The position numbers and the translations under genes were made by a program. Of a DNA stretch of 64,000 bases, positions 19,758 to 31,829 are shown piece after piece; positions within the stretch are counted from its first letter, which is position 1, and each line of letters begins with the position of its first letter. Location of the stretch: assembly GCA_964017155.1 (NCBI GenBank), contig OZ024857.1, positions 23,755,655 to 23,819,654 of the forward strand, in the 5' to 3' direction. The notes under the pieces were generated by a model. The model was not told the origin of the DNA and did not search any database. It saw nothing but the letters and a program-made list of their open reading frames with translations. This DNA comes from Oasisia sp. SBJ-2009. Lineage: Eukaryota; Annelida; Polychaeta; Sabellida; Siboglinidae.

Positions 19758-20844
19758 ATCAAAAATTGTACTAACAAGAATTAATGTATTACAATAGTGC
19801 CAAACGTTGTCATATATTATTAACAAATTTCTCAGTACAGGGATATTTCCTCAAAAAAACTAAAAATTACCAAAAGTTATTCCTTTGCCTAAAAGATGAT
19901 CAATTATGTACAATGCTGAACAATTATGGACCGAATTCTTTACTCCAATCAGTTTCCACAAGTCTTTGAAAAATGTATTCAATACAATATTTGACTATCT
20001 AACCATCATTATTATACAAAAGTCAACACGGATGTAGGAAGTTACAGTCATCGAAAATGGTGGTGAATACAACGATGGAGATGAATGAATTTTTATAATG
20101 AGAGGGGGGCTTTTATAAAGTTCGGCTTATTTCTGGGGGAGGCTTTTTCAAGGGGTGCTTATTTCTGTACCCATGAAACTGTTGGGTGGCTATACTGCTC
20201 AGGGTCCGAGAATGTTAATCCACCATTGCCTGTCCATAAACGACGAGGGTTCGTCTATTTACATCACCACGCTGTACGTCGCACAGGCATTGTGCGAGAG
20301 TGGTCAACCTAACAAAGGGTTGACGTCTCCTAACTCCGGACTAGCTGTAACTTCTAACAACAATAGCGCAATATCTATCGCCTCTGTCAGCAGCCGCGGT
20401 CAGGAATGTGCATAGCCGAGTGTGTGTCACGTGGAGTCGTTGTGATTTATTCCCAGTGTGGCAAGGGAAACCTGGCGGTGCAGCCCGCGCACAATGCCGG
20501 CGCTGTCCAGGCCAGGGACCGAGAAGGGACGTGATTACCACGCTGCGTCTTTGAACCTGGCTCCGGTGTCGGCTTTACAGCAAACACGTTTATTTTGTCT
20601 GAGTACTACAATGTTTTGGTAGCGTGCAATCATCTCTCTCTCTCTGGATCGCTCTTATCTCCTGAAAGTCACCCACCTTGTCTCCACTATCCCCTCACCG
20701 GTTACTCGGCCCAGGATATGACGTAATTAGATGTCCCGATGTGATCCCAGATTCCGCACGAATCTGCCGAACCTGGGGTCGTGAGAGTAGCGGGCCAGGA
20801 TTCTCCGTTGTTTACACCGTTTCCGTTAGTAATAAGCTTACATC

Positions 20845-21320
20845 AAGTTGTAACGTACATCCACCATATATAGTTAAATAAGTGTTGATATATAGTAGTT
20901 AAATACGTGTTGATATACGTGTATATACTAGTTAAATAAACATATACTAGACTAGTTCTGGTAATTGGTGTGGGTGTAATCAGATTACTTCTAGTAATTA
21001 GGGGTTAGTCCTGGGAATGGTTGCAGTAATGTAGATTAAGGAACGGTGATCGACAGAAGTCACGGATTGTGATTACAATTGTGGAAATAAAGAACATAAA
21101 ATCAGGCAGAATAATATGTGGTGTAGTATGTAGATGTTGCAGTAATGTAGGTTAATAAGGATCGATGATAGACAGTAGTCACGGATTGTGATTGCATGTA
21201 TGGTGTAAATAAAGGACATAAAATCAGGCAGAAGAAAGGACATAAAACCAGGCAGAAGAATGTGTGTATAATTAAGGAAGGATGACCAGAAGCGTTGGAC
21301 GCATTGATTGTCAACACATA
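20845..21320 (+). repeat. Left arm of a ~1.9-kb foldback-like element
   Basis: The reverse complement of 22385-22735 matches this arm: ACATCCACC, CACGGATTGTGATT, AAATAAAGGACATAAAATC, GGCAGAAGAA and GTGTATAATTAAGGAA. The arm holds an internal roughly 120-bp tandem duplication (GATCGACAG...TCAGGCAG). Confidence 0.8.
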
Positions 21321-21654
21321 TAAAGTGATGGGAATCTAGAGCCAGTCTGGTCAGTCGGATCGTTATATCTGAATGCCTGTATGTGTGCTGTTGTCAGTTA
21401 AACTTCTCTCCCACGCTGTGAGGCCTGGATCTTCTAAGTTGTGTCTATGTGGACTGCACTGGATTACCGGACTGCACTACGCTGGAGAGCTGAACATGCA
21501 CAGGTTCGAAGGCGTAGTGTGGTCAAATAGATAAGGCAGATCGATAACAAAGTATTCCAATATGATTGTATGTCATGCAAATTTTTAATTAAAATGCCAA
21601 AAAGACTAGGAATACTGATAATCGCAGAAAGGCACTTATAATATACAACACTAC

Positions 21655-21808
21655 TGTGTGCGTGTGTGCGTGTGTGCGTGCGTGCGTGCGTGCATGCGTG
21701 CATGCGTGCATGCGTGCATGCGTGCATGCGTGCATGCGTGCATGCGTGCATGCGTGCATGCGTGCATGCGTGCATGCGTGCATGCGTGCATGCGTGCATG
21801 CGTGCATG
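21655..21808. repeat. (GTGCATGC)n octanucleotide microsatellite
   Basis: About 15 units of alternating purine-pyrimidine sequence, continued by a GT/CG-rich stretch to 21900. Such sequence favours Z-DNA and self-complementary foldback. Confidence 0.95.
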
Positions 21809-22384
21809 TCCGTCTGTCTGTGTGTGCATACGTTTGTGGGTGGGTGTGGGTGTGTGCGTGCGTGCGTGCGCGCACGCGCGTGGGTGTGTTGTAGTGTGTG
21901 TACGTGTCTGCATGTGTTGTGTGGGGGTCGGCATAATAGCTACGTTAGTTACGCGATCCCTGCACTCGGTGTTACCGGCAAAGTAATTATTGATCATATA
22001 AATAGACCCAGAGGTTACCACCCGGGCTCGCCCAAATATGGAAGAACCGCTAGGGATTAGACCTGATGAGTTCAAAGGGTGCGTTTTGCTCAGAAGATGG
22101 GAAGACGGATAACTAAGACAGTAGAACAACACCAGTAGTAGTGTATAGGGGAATGATTAACGATCCCGCTACAGTTGTTAACCGTGCCCCAAATCAACCC
22201 CTCACTCTCTCCACCTGTTGTCTCCCTCATCTCTCACTCTCGGGTCTCGACCAACAATCCCACGCCATGACGAGGGCTGTCTCCTCCGTCGATCAATCAC
22301 TCTTCTGTCGTAGCGTCTTTGCGCCCTCGTCCACTAGTGGGTCGTCCTTCGGGTCGTCCTGTTGGTCGCACGCCGAGTCTACAA

Positions 22385-22735
22385 TTTATTGACAATCAAT
22401 GTTCGTCCGACTCTCGGACGCTTCCTTAATTATACACATATTCGTCTGCCTGGTTTTATGTGCAATCACCATCCGTGACATATGTCTATCATCGTTCCTT
22501 AACCTACCCTACTGCAACATCTACATACTACACCACATCCTTTATAGCCTGATTTTATGTCCTTTATTTCCACAACACATGCAATCACAATCCGAGACTG
22601 TCGATCATTGTTCCATAATTTACACCACTGCAACCTTCAACCACCAGGACTAATCTTGCTACAACCACTAAATACTTTTAATGTAATCTGGCTGAAGGTT
22701 ACACCTAATTAATTACACACGGTGGATGTACATTA
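22385..22735 (-). repeat. Right arm of the ~1.9-kb foldback-like element
   Basis: Inverted partner of 20845-21320. It also shows the internal duplication. The spacer between the arms contains the GTGCATGC array. Confidence 0.8.
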
Positions 22736-23573
22736 CAAGCTCCCCATTTAGCAATAATTATTACGGTGATTCAATTATTACCGGTGCACAATGCGTAACA
22801 CAAATGGGGCAGACAAGATTCGCCACTGGAGCATGGAACCACCGCACGTTTAGGGTGGCTATGCGGTAATCGCGAAACATTAATGATTATAATATTAAAA
22901 TTTCATTATACGCATGTAAATACACGTCCATAACTAGTAAAATTATTAACAATCAAATAATACTGCTACACGGAGGCAGTAACGCCGCACCATTTGTTCG
23001 TAAAATACCGTGGTTAAATTCAACCTGTTCTCAACCACCTAGTTATCGGCGTCACACATAAAACAGCGATTCATTGCATTGTATCTAGACGCTGTCGGCA
23101 GAAGTGTGTAATTTCAACATTTTGTCTGTCAAAACCAATGTAGTCCCAGCCAGATCTGGGAGGTAGGCCCGAGAGCTACCTCCCCAATGAATAGATCCGG
23201 GCGGCATTGAGTGTCACTACCGCGGAGAGATTATTCGCTTACACATATCAGATCTAATTATGGCAATAAACGTGTCTGTCAGTCGTTGACACTGATGACC
23301 AATTCGACCGGCACGGTGGTGATTTATTATCGTCGTCGTCTGTGATCTTCCCGTGGCGCTGAGAGTGAATGATTCTCTTTTTGGCGCCGCGTCACCCTTA
23401 TCTCCCTCATCCCGTTAGCTCGGCAGGCACAAGGGGCGACAACTTCCTGCTGTCAACCGGGCTTCCACAGGCCCGTGTTTGTTTTCCATGAGTGGGGAAG
23501 TGGGGGGGGGGGAGGTCAACTCAACACCTGTGTACAGACAAGACAGGGCGCACGCATACACGCGGCACGCACG

Positions 23574-23625
<52 letters not shown>

Positions 23626-25510
23626 CGCCCGCACACGCAAACACACACACGCACGTGCACCATAAACCCACTGGAAATAAACACTCGGACGTAATCCCAC
23701 ACAGACCAAACCTCACTCGGACATAACCCCACTCACATCTCACTTATAAAGCCAATCTACTTCCACCTCACCAGGAAACGAAAACGGGCTACTTGCTTAC
23801 GCGGTGTGTATTTCTGTACACAAATGTAACGAGACAAACAGCAGGAATTGTTGGAAACGCTTGCAGAAAATTTTTATCACATTTTATTTTAAGATATAAA
23901 TTGTTGGTTTTCTAATATATATATATATTTTAGTACATGACTACATATATAGTGATTGGTGGTGATTAACATTAATTATGTGTTGGTTTAGCTTTTAAGT
24001 GTCGTCTTTGTGATTGATTTCTGGGACTTTATTTTCTGAGACTTTTCCTCTGACTATTCGTGCAATCAATGCTCTACTTGGTCTGATCAATAAATGCAAT
24101 CAAGACCTTATTTATTTTTAATTGTTTTGCCTAATCAAATACCTTAAGGTCATATTTTGTTTCTAAAAATACACATGTCAGCGTGATTCTATATTATAAG
24201 TTTAAGTTTTATAATGCACAGTGGGGGGGGGGGTTATTCATTATTCTTACATGTTAATGGGGTTTTGTCCGAATGGTTTTTAGTGGGGTTATGTCCGAGT
24301 GTTTTTTTTCTTCAAAATCCTGACCTACTGGGACAAATCTGACTTCAGATTTGGAATCAGCATATTGGATTTAATCTTAAAAGACTACTTCTATCCTACT
24401 AGCTAACATGCAATGTTGCAAAATATATGAAAAAGATCATCTAAGTACAAGAAATAAAAATGAAATCCACGAATACGACTATGGCCTACGTGAAATACGT
24501 GCGTTATTACACTATCGGTTAAACGTTATTATTTCATCAACCGTTATCACATTATCACGTTATCACATTATCAGTCAACAATTATTACAATATTATTAGC
24601 AAATAAATTTCATTATTGAGTGATTTGTATTACATTATCGGGTGTTTTTATTACACTGTCTATGAGGCACGTTTTACATTACATTATTTTATATCGGTGT
24701 AACAAACGTCGGCAATCCTTTACTTTCTGATCTAACCATGAAAAATGAACCCCTACAGCTGCCAAATGTCTCCTCACATATATTGTGTACATACATACAC
24801 ACTAGGTCACAAAATAAAATCATATAATTTCATGTAAATAATAAACAACAAATCAAACTCGCGAAAACCAAACAGCGCGGTTCCGCGTAAATCAGCGATT
24901 AACATAAAGTTAGTAATTTATCGCGGTGTCGCTATATAAATGACTTTCAAAAAAATTCCAATTTTATCGCAAAAAAGGAACTAAACTAACTTTAACTAAT
25001 CCTAAACTTACCACACAACCCTAAATCTCAACTGAACTCTGCTAACAAAACACGCCTCGACACAATACCGTTGTTACGATAATCATAAACATAGGAGTCT
25101 AGTATAGAGCAACGCTTAGCCGCCGCCGATGTTGTCGAGTTGTCGGCGAATTTTGCGTTAGTTTCTTTTGTGAATTTTATTTGTTTCAGTTATTGTAAGT
25201 TATTTTATAAAGACAGAGGACATCTTCCCAGATCGCTTCAAGTTTGTCTTCAGAAATAATTGTCTCACGCATGAATGCGATTGTCGCTGCCATTTTGTGA
25301 CCGCGATCGTCGCTGCACGTGATCACAATACGTGATGTCATTGGCTGGATTACTTTCGTTGCTGCGCCCATAGCTCATGTTACCCGCGCACACGGGAAAA
25401 TCCGGCTGCCTTGATGCTGATATAGGATAACCCCCCCCCCCCCCCCCCCCACCTGTAGCGTTAGTTCGCCCGCCCACACACGAGAAGATCGGCGGCAGAT
25501 CGACGTTGTC
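22736..25510. other. Intergenic, mostly without recognised features
   Basis: Contains a (CA)n tract (23566-23621), a G-tract near 24222, a GGGGTTTTGTCCG motif at about 24258 and a C20 tract at 25431-25450. The segment 24950-25080 weakly matches 3600-3770 in reverse. No gene was identified. Confidence 0.5.
23566..23621. repeat. (CA)n microsatellite
   Basis: Uninterrupted AC dinucleotides preceded by GCAC repeats. Confidence 0.95.
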
Positions 25511-25991
25511 GCGCTTACATTTTTCCGATCGTTAAAAACGTTCCGATTGACTTTTCTGCGCATGCGCAATAAATGTAAAATCATCAATGTGCAGCGAAAC
25601 AACAAAGCATTTTTGGTATAAATGCCACGGGCTGTTCGTTAACTCTCTCGTGATGATTACTGCGAAGAGTTTCTTAAAATGTCTTTCAATGCAATAAAAT
25701 ATTACGTTTTATATAAAACACTATCACGGATTATGGTGCACTACAGTCACGTGATTTACGCTTGCTATCAAAATATGCTTCGAAACTTGTTTACCTAGTG
25801 TTAATTTGCGACAAATAACTTTGCTAACAGATTATATACATCCTAACGAACAAGCCGTAGTATTTATGGTTCCTTCAGTATTTACACCATAAATGCTTGG
25901 TATTTTCGCTGCACATTGATGATTTTACATATATCGCGCATGCGCAGAAAGGTCAATCGGAACGTTTTTAACGCCGGAAAAATGTAAGCGC
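25511..25991. mobile_element. Long-TIR MITE, copy 2 of 3
   Basis: Same family and orientation as 16916-17377, with the same TIR (GCGCTTACATTTTTCCG). It holds GCGCATGCGC near both ends. It has a small extra segment near 25865-25890 that copy 1 lacks. Confidence 0.88.
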
Positions 25992-27170
25992 TACACCGTG
26001 TCACATTCTTTCAGTTGTACTCATCAATCACCCTTTCACCTCCTTTTTGATAACTACAATTCTCCAAATACATTTTGTTACATTTATGAATTGTGCAGTC
26101 ATTGAATATCGCAGAAGTGACACGACAAGTTACACCTAGACTTCGTCTGAATGTTTCAAATTTATTGCATACATATATTACATGTGAATATCTTTCGTGT
26201 TATTCGGGGGGGGGGGGGCTTTTCTTGTTTTTTTTTCGTATTTCGCAGAGGGTGTTAGGTTTAATATCATTGGACCGTACTATTCCATCTTATATTAAAA
26301 ATGTACGTCTATTACTTTTTCTGTTCGTGTGTTTGTTGTTTATGATCAATAAAACGAACACACATGCATCTAAGATCCATAGTATTTTGGCAGTTCTTTG
26401 GAGTTCTTGTGCATTTGTTATCCCCGAAATTATGCAGCGGTTATTCGACCCTGCGAGGTGTGAAGTCCTGTTGCACGGCTAAATAATTGCAATGTTCCTT
26501 TGTAGTGACTTTCTCCTTTCATGATGATCCACTATTCACACATATACGGCAGTGGGACAGACCATTCAGGTAGGCTTTACATTCATGAATAGATAAGAGT
26601 TCTCACTTTGACATCTGTATCAAACTGCCATAGTTTGAACTACGGCCTTTTCGTGAGTGTTCGAACCTTCTCGTAAAAGTCCTGATTACATATATGAGAA
26701 ACCGTTTGAGAAATTAAGAATATCACGATATTCGAATGAAGATATGTAAAAAAGGGCTCACACTTTGTTGGTGCAATTTGAAGGGGTTCACATTTTGGCC
26801 AAGTGTCGTTGCGCTGCGCTACAGTACCCCTGGCTAATCGTCTACGTAACCCGTGGAAGTGAGCGGAGATCGAAATACGAAATATATTATAGCAATTTAC
26901 TTAGTCAGCTGCTACTGCGTCGGCTGTGGGAACAATTTAAAGACGGATACGCAACAGGTGGGAATCCGTACAATGACCCATTTACGTCCTAAACATTACA
27001 TGTAACATGAACAGCGTGATGCTGAAATCACCCAAAATTAACCCATGGCGGAGGCCGACCAAACTCCACGTGGGCGATTTCATTGGCTGACGTTAACAGA
27101 GGATTTTTAGCGGGATGTGCCAAGGGTAGAGAAGCTAGTACTGATGCAAGCAGTCGGAATGACCACTGGC
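25992..27170. other. Intergenic, no gene recognised
   Basis: Includes a G-tract near 26204. Open frames here lack recognisable domains. Confidence 0.5.
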
Positions 27171-27423
27171 GCGCGAGGATGGGATAGACTGAAGGCTGGC
27201 ACTGACGTAATCGTCCACAGAGGCCCTGGCACGCGAGGGCGCCCCTTTGGGTCAGCAGCTGTCAAAATCCTAATATATCCCATTGACACAAGCCAGCCCT
27301 TGTCAGAAGATTGTCGTTTACTGCCTGGGCGGCAAGCTTGGAGACAGACAGTTGCCCAGTACAGCAAGCATGCTGTGCATAGTCACACTTGGCAGTGCTA
27401 GTGGCATGTTGACTTTGAAGTAT

Positions 27424-28214
27424 GTGGTAAGGCGTGAAATACAGAAGTCAGCTGCTCATCTCGAAGACACGATCATTCGGTTTATCAGTGTTGTACTATA
27501 CATGCACAAGATGAACATTGCCCTTTGCTGGAAAACAAAACAAAACAGGCGGATTAAAAGCATGTACGAAAGCACATTCAGGTACTATATCTGTGCAGGT
27601 GGCTGCAGAAACACTTGGCGTGTCTCGTCAGTGTGTGCAGCAACACTTCCTGTTCCTGCGGGGAGGTTGTTCCACACACCTGATGAACCACCCGGTTAGT
27701 CTCGGTGGAGCGAACATCATCGTTCAGATTGACGAGTCGCTCTTCCGGCACAAGCCGAAGTACCATCGTGGCCGCGCCCCTGCTGTTGACCAGTGGGTAT
27801 TTGGGATCGTCGACACATCGACAACACGTGGTGTCGGCCACATGGCGCTTGTCCCGCATCGCCGGGCAGTGACGCTGATTCCAATCATTCAGCGTGTCGT
27901 GCTGCCCGGCTCTATCATTCATAGTGACCAGTGGGCAGCCTACCAGCCACTCGTCCACCACCGCAACTACCAACCACTTCCAGACCGTGAACCACAGCCA
28001 AAACTTCGTGGACCCAGCCACCGGTGTGCACACACAAACTATAGAGAGCTACTGGGCAAAGGCGAAACAAAAATTCAAGAGGATGAAAGGGGTGACATCA
28101 GACCAGTTGCCCAGCCACCTGGACGAGAGGATGTAGGCTGACAGATTTGGCGGAGATGTCAGCGCCGCCTTCCACAACATCTGTGCCCACGTCGCACAAC
28201 AGTATCAATTTTGA
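27424..28214 (+). pseudogene. Merlin / ISXO2-like transposase, copy A, broken
   Basis: DDE transposase relic of the eukaryotic Merlin group, related to bacterial IS1016/IS1595. The readable parts are VAAETLGVSRQCVQQHFLFL, IVQIDESLFRHKPKYHRGRA (first Asp), QWVFGIVDTST, PGSIIHSDQWAAYQPL (second Asp) and, in a shifted frame, VNHSQNFVDPATGVHTQTIE (Glu), then YWAKAKQKFKRMKG, RFGGD and ICAHVAQQYQF. Breaks are at least one frameshift near 27970 and a TAG at about 28133-28135 where copy B keeps a TGG. All three catalytic residues can be seen. The frame ends at TGA 28212-28214, close to the usual family C-terminus and 13 nt before a histone-type stem-loop. Sequence from about 27176 is shared with 31502 onward. 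Confidence 0.85.
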
Positions 28215-28227
28215 TGAAGACAATAAC

Positions 28228-28243
28228 GGCTCTTTTCAGAGCC
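28228..28243 (+). terminator. Histone-type mRNA 3' stem-loop 1 (copy A)
   Basis: GGCTCTTTTCAGAGCC forms a perfect 6-bp stem with a UUUC loop, the animal replication-dependent histone consensus. It is preceded by AATAAC and followed by ACACCA (consensus ACCCA). It lies 13 nt after the transposase stop codon, the spacing seen in histone genes. No histone coding sequence is present nearby. Confidence 0.8.
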
Positions 28244-28258
28244 ACACCAAACAAAAAC

Positions 28259-28274
28259 AGTTCTTTTCAGAGCT
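28259..28274 (+). terminator. Histone-type stem-loop 2 (copy A)
   Basis: AGTTCTTTTCAGAGCT keeps the 6-bp stem (one G-U pair) and the UUUC loop, and is followed by AACCAC. It begins 15 nt after stem-loop 1. Its downstream flank (ACCACATATTTGTG) matches the flank of the stem-loop at 33445. Confidence 0.7.
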
Positions 28275-28288
28275 AACCACATATTTGT

Positions 28289-28300
28289 GAAAGAGTTTGC
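28289..28300 (+). promoter_or_regulatory. HDE-like purine element (copy A)
   Basis: GAAAGAGTTTGC starts 15 nt past stem-loop 2. It resembles the histone downstream element (AAAGAG core) that pairs with U7 snRNA. It is conserved as GAAGAGTTTGCT after 33460. Confidence 0.5.
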
Positions 28301-28906
28301 TATCAGTGATGTGAGATGTTTTTCATGACATAATGTGTAACGTCATATTTAGCACCATATCTATGATGGTTATAGAGCTTTACATAAAACTACAACATAT
28401 TAAAAGGAATTTGACAACAGTTGCATGACACCAACGCAATGAAATAATGTGATTCTTGTGTAAAAAAAATAATGCATATTACATTAAGACAGTTTAATAA
28501 TATTAGGTTAATTCCATACATATCGTACGGGACATCCAGACTTTTTTTTACAATTTTACAAACTCTTATCATGCAAACACAATTGGGCAGTTACATATGG
28601 TGTCGAACGTACATTTCGGACATAGAAACTGCTACAACCTTTTAACTCAGATATTTTAATTAAGAACCGACTATATGTCATAATTGTCCCATATAAAGTG
28701 TGTTACCTCCTGTAGATATTTTAGCCATACAGTGAAGAACATGCATGGTGCCAGACATATTCACACCTAAGTTTATTTTTAGAAAACACATTTCTCAAAC
28801 TTGTGGAACATGTTATTACCACTTCGCAATTTCTGGCGTATTCATCAGTATTTCCCTGGGGTAGCGCATAGTATTTGGATGGCTGGGTATTAAAAAATAT
28901 TTTTCT
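28301..28906. repeat. 3' flank of locus A, paralogous to 33490-33790
   Basis: Matches the downstream flank of locus B: CAGTGATGTGAGATGTT, ATATTAAAAGGAA and ATTCCATAC with TCGTACG. The similarity fades after about 28600, and the rest to 28906 holds nothing recognised. Confidence 0.6.
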
Positions 28907-29010
28907 GGTAAACCGCTGGCGTTAAAAAATTGAGTATATGTAGAAATTGTTACTTTATATTAACTCTATTAGGTGTATGCCACGAAACAGTTAACTTTTT
29001 TGTCCTTTAA
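28907..29010 (-). repeat. Solo arm of the foldback family
   Basis: Matches 9692-9798 directly and 8666-8773 in reverse (GGTAAACCGCTGGCGTTAAA, TTGTTACTTTATATTAACTC). Confidence 0.8.
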
Positions 29011-29363
29011 GATCTGTACCATTACTTTGCTTACTCCTATAAGATTATTATTATTATGAAGAGGAATAATCTGACGAGTAGTAGTATTGTAGATACAATG
29101 ATAGATTGTTTGATGGAAATATTCATTAATATCATCCTGTCTTTAGTTGCATCATAAGTTATTACATGATGTATACTAAAAATACAGTAATGTCATACCT
29201 AAAATTATGGAATATTACCTTTCATATGATACCCTACTTGCCCCAGTTGAAGAACTATCAAAAACTGACATGTTGGTTCACCTGAGCACGGAATTGCACA
29301 ATTACAATCGTATTTAAAACTAATAAAAAAAACATTGTTATATTGTTTTATAAACCCAATTAA

Positions 29364-29512
29364 AGTAGGAACCCTGACCACTACACCCCTGTTTTATAAT
29401 AGTAGACTGGTCTAGATAAGCTGTGCGCCCTAAAGCTGACAAGGGAGGCGCACAGCTTATCTAGACCAGTCTACTATTACAAAACAGGGGTGTAGTGGTC
29501 AGGGTTCCTACT
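29364..29512. mobile_element. 149-bp near-perfect hairpin element
   Basis: Two 66-bp arms (29364-29429 and 29447-29512) are inverted copies with one mismatch, around a 17-nt loop. The termini are AGTAGGAACCCTGACC. The near identity implies a very recent origin. Likely a tiny MITE; a long-hairpin RNA source is possible. Confidence 0.9.
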
Positions 29513-31500
29513 GTGTTATTGACCTATGGATGATTGATTCCCCTGTGGGCTGGGCTGTGGCCTGGGCTCCTGGGGGCCGTCTCTTAGGCTTAGCCAAATG
29601 TAGCATGGTGTAGTATGCAATTCTAAACTGTCTGTGGTAGTACATTTTATATTTAAATGTATTGTTTATGGCGTATGGGGGTCATTCTACTTGATTATAT
29701 TGCTGCTTTATGTCTGTGTTTTAGTGTGATTTCCCTAATTAATACCTTCTCTCCCCAGATAAGTCACATCTCCTGACCCTCCTGCTTACTGTAGTACTGG
29801 TAATACAAAGTGATATTGTGACAGTTCCTGGTAAGCACTGCAGTAGATAAATCTTGAATTGTACCAGTAATTTAAGAAGCCTCCAGAATCCTGACTGGGT
29901 CTGGGTGGTTAGCTGCAAAATTATTATGTTTAAGTATATAAACTGTAAACCTGTTTAAATCCACAACTATTCTGTGTTTGTCCCATCTGATATATAATAT
30001 TTGAATTGGATATAATTTTTAATACAATCTCCTGGATTTGAAATGTTGTTATCGTGTTTGACATTAGTCAAGGCCACCTTCTGCAGCACCTGTGTCCACC
30101 TTGCTGTACAGCATACATGTTAAGTTTTGGAAATGCCAATGTGGGAGATTTATACGTAAATCTGAGGCTCTTGGAAAACGAGGCTATTATACGTAAATTA
30201 GGTTTTTAACCATAAATGCAAAGAATATAATACAAAAAGGAATAAATTCCACTGATTCAGATATTGACATAGATGTTGTTATATGAATTAACTTACTCTG
30301 GAGCAAAACCATTATTGAAGCCATGAACAATATTCAATATTAACATAGATGTTTTATTATCACTAGTCATAATACCACAAATATAATATAATAAATTCCC
30401 TGCCAATCTAACCAAAAAATTAAGTGTTGCTGTTTGGCCCTTTTGAATTAAAAAAAAGCTTAGCCTTGGTTATAGAACAATCAATATTATAATGTTCAGT
30501 AATTTACTTATTGTGTTCTAGGTATAGGCCTAACATTGGCATATTTGTTTAGCTTCTGATATGTATCATAGGTTGCAAAGAATCCTTTGCATGAAAAGCA
30601 GCAGCATCTACATGATATTTTATTATACAACTAACATAATCTTTACACGTAAAACTTGAATATGGAATTCATTATTTTATGAGCTGGACTGAGCCATGGT
30701 GACACAGGCACGACTGGAGATATTTAGATGTTTTTCATTTACATGTCAAATGTTCTCAAATAATAAAGCGCTCAGCAAAAGTACATACATTTACAAACAT
30801 GCACATGTAGTATAGATGTATGGATGGACATTATTTTTATAGATGTAAACGGATTGCACTTTGACTTTGTTCTATAAGACTGGAACGTACAAGGTGGGCG
30901 ATAATACGGTATCGAAGCGGCTCGCGGCGATTCTATAAAGCTGATAAACAATGTCAGCGACAGGCAAGGTGTAGGCCTTGTACTTAAATATTTATTAGAC
31001 TGTTTTTAATGTTCAGTCATCACAGTAAGACGTGATTTAAATAATTCCAATTCAGGTCATTGTTCAAATTATTGTCCGCGCCGGGGAGCGCCCAGCGGTG
31101 TGTGGGGATTAACTCGGTCTCAGACTCGATTGCAATTAGTTAACTGGCATTGTTATTCAGTGAAGCGGCTCTGAAAAACACTTGAGACAATGCCCAGCCA
31201 CAAATAAACCAATTATCCGCACCCAGTAAGGTAAATTAGGTACAATTTGTTTGTTTTGCCTGGACGTCCCATTTTGTTTAAAAAAATATATTTATACAAT
31301 TACTAAATTAAGCTAAAATGTCAGGAGAAGATTGTTGTTCAGTACCACCGATCCGCTATATTATATATAGTATGCACAAATATACAGCCAAGCTAAGTTT
31401 ACTTCTTTTGATAATTCTTGAGGCTAGTATCTATGATGAGGGGGTTTTGTTCGAGGGGGTTTTGTCCGGAAAGAGCTTATGTCTTGATGTAGTTAAGTAT
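29513..31500. other. Intergenic, no gene seen
   Basis: AT-rich. Just before locus B, at 31440-31472, GGGGTTTTGTYCG occurs twice; the motif is also seen near 24258. Confidence 0.5.
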
Positions 31501-31829
31501 GGAGGATGGGATAGACTGAAGGCTGGCACTGACGTAATCGTCCATAGAGGCCCCTGGCACGCGAGGGCGCCCCTTTGGGTCAGCAGCTGTCAAAATCCTA
31601 ATATATCCCATTGACACAAGCCAGCCTTTATCAGAAGCTTGGCGACACACAGTTGCCCAGGACAGCAAGCATGCTGCGCATAATCAGTAGTCACACTTGG
31701 CAGTGCTAGTGACATGTTGACTTATAACTAAGGAGTACCGTGGTAAGGCGTGAAGTATAGAAGTCAGCTGCTCATCTCAAAGACATGATCATTCGGTTTA
31801 TCAATGTGGTACTGGAAATACACAAGTAA

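Noticed and set aside
22060..22100. Hammerhead ribozyme (CTGATGAG at about 22063)
   Set aside because: No CGAAA partner and no stem-II geometry; other CTGATGA sites (23288, 39983, 58551) also fail.
25186..25371. Minus-strand frame with KMAATIAFMRETIISEDKLE as a coding exon
   Set aside because: Protein-like at first sight, but no domain I can name, no splice partner and overlap with repeat-rich DNA; left uncalled.
28190..28330. A histone gene upstream of the stem-loops
   Set aside because: No histone H1, H2A, H2B, H3 or H4 sequence was recognised on either strand near the stem-loops; the upstream reading frame is transposase.
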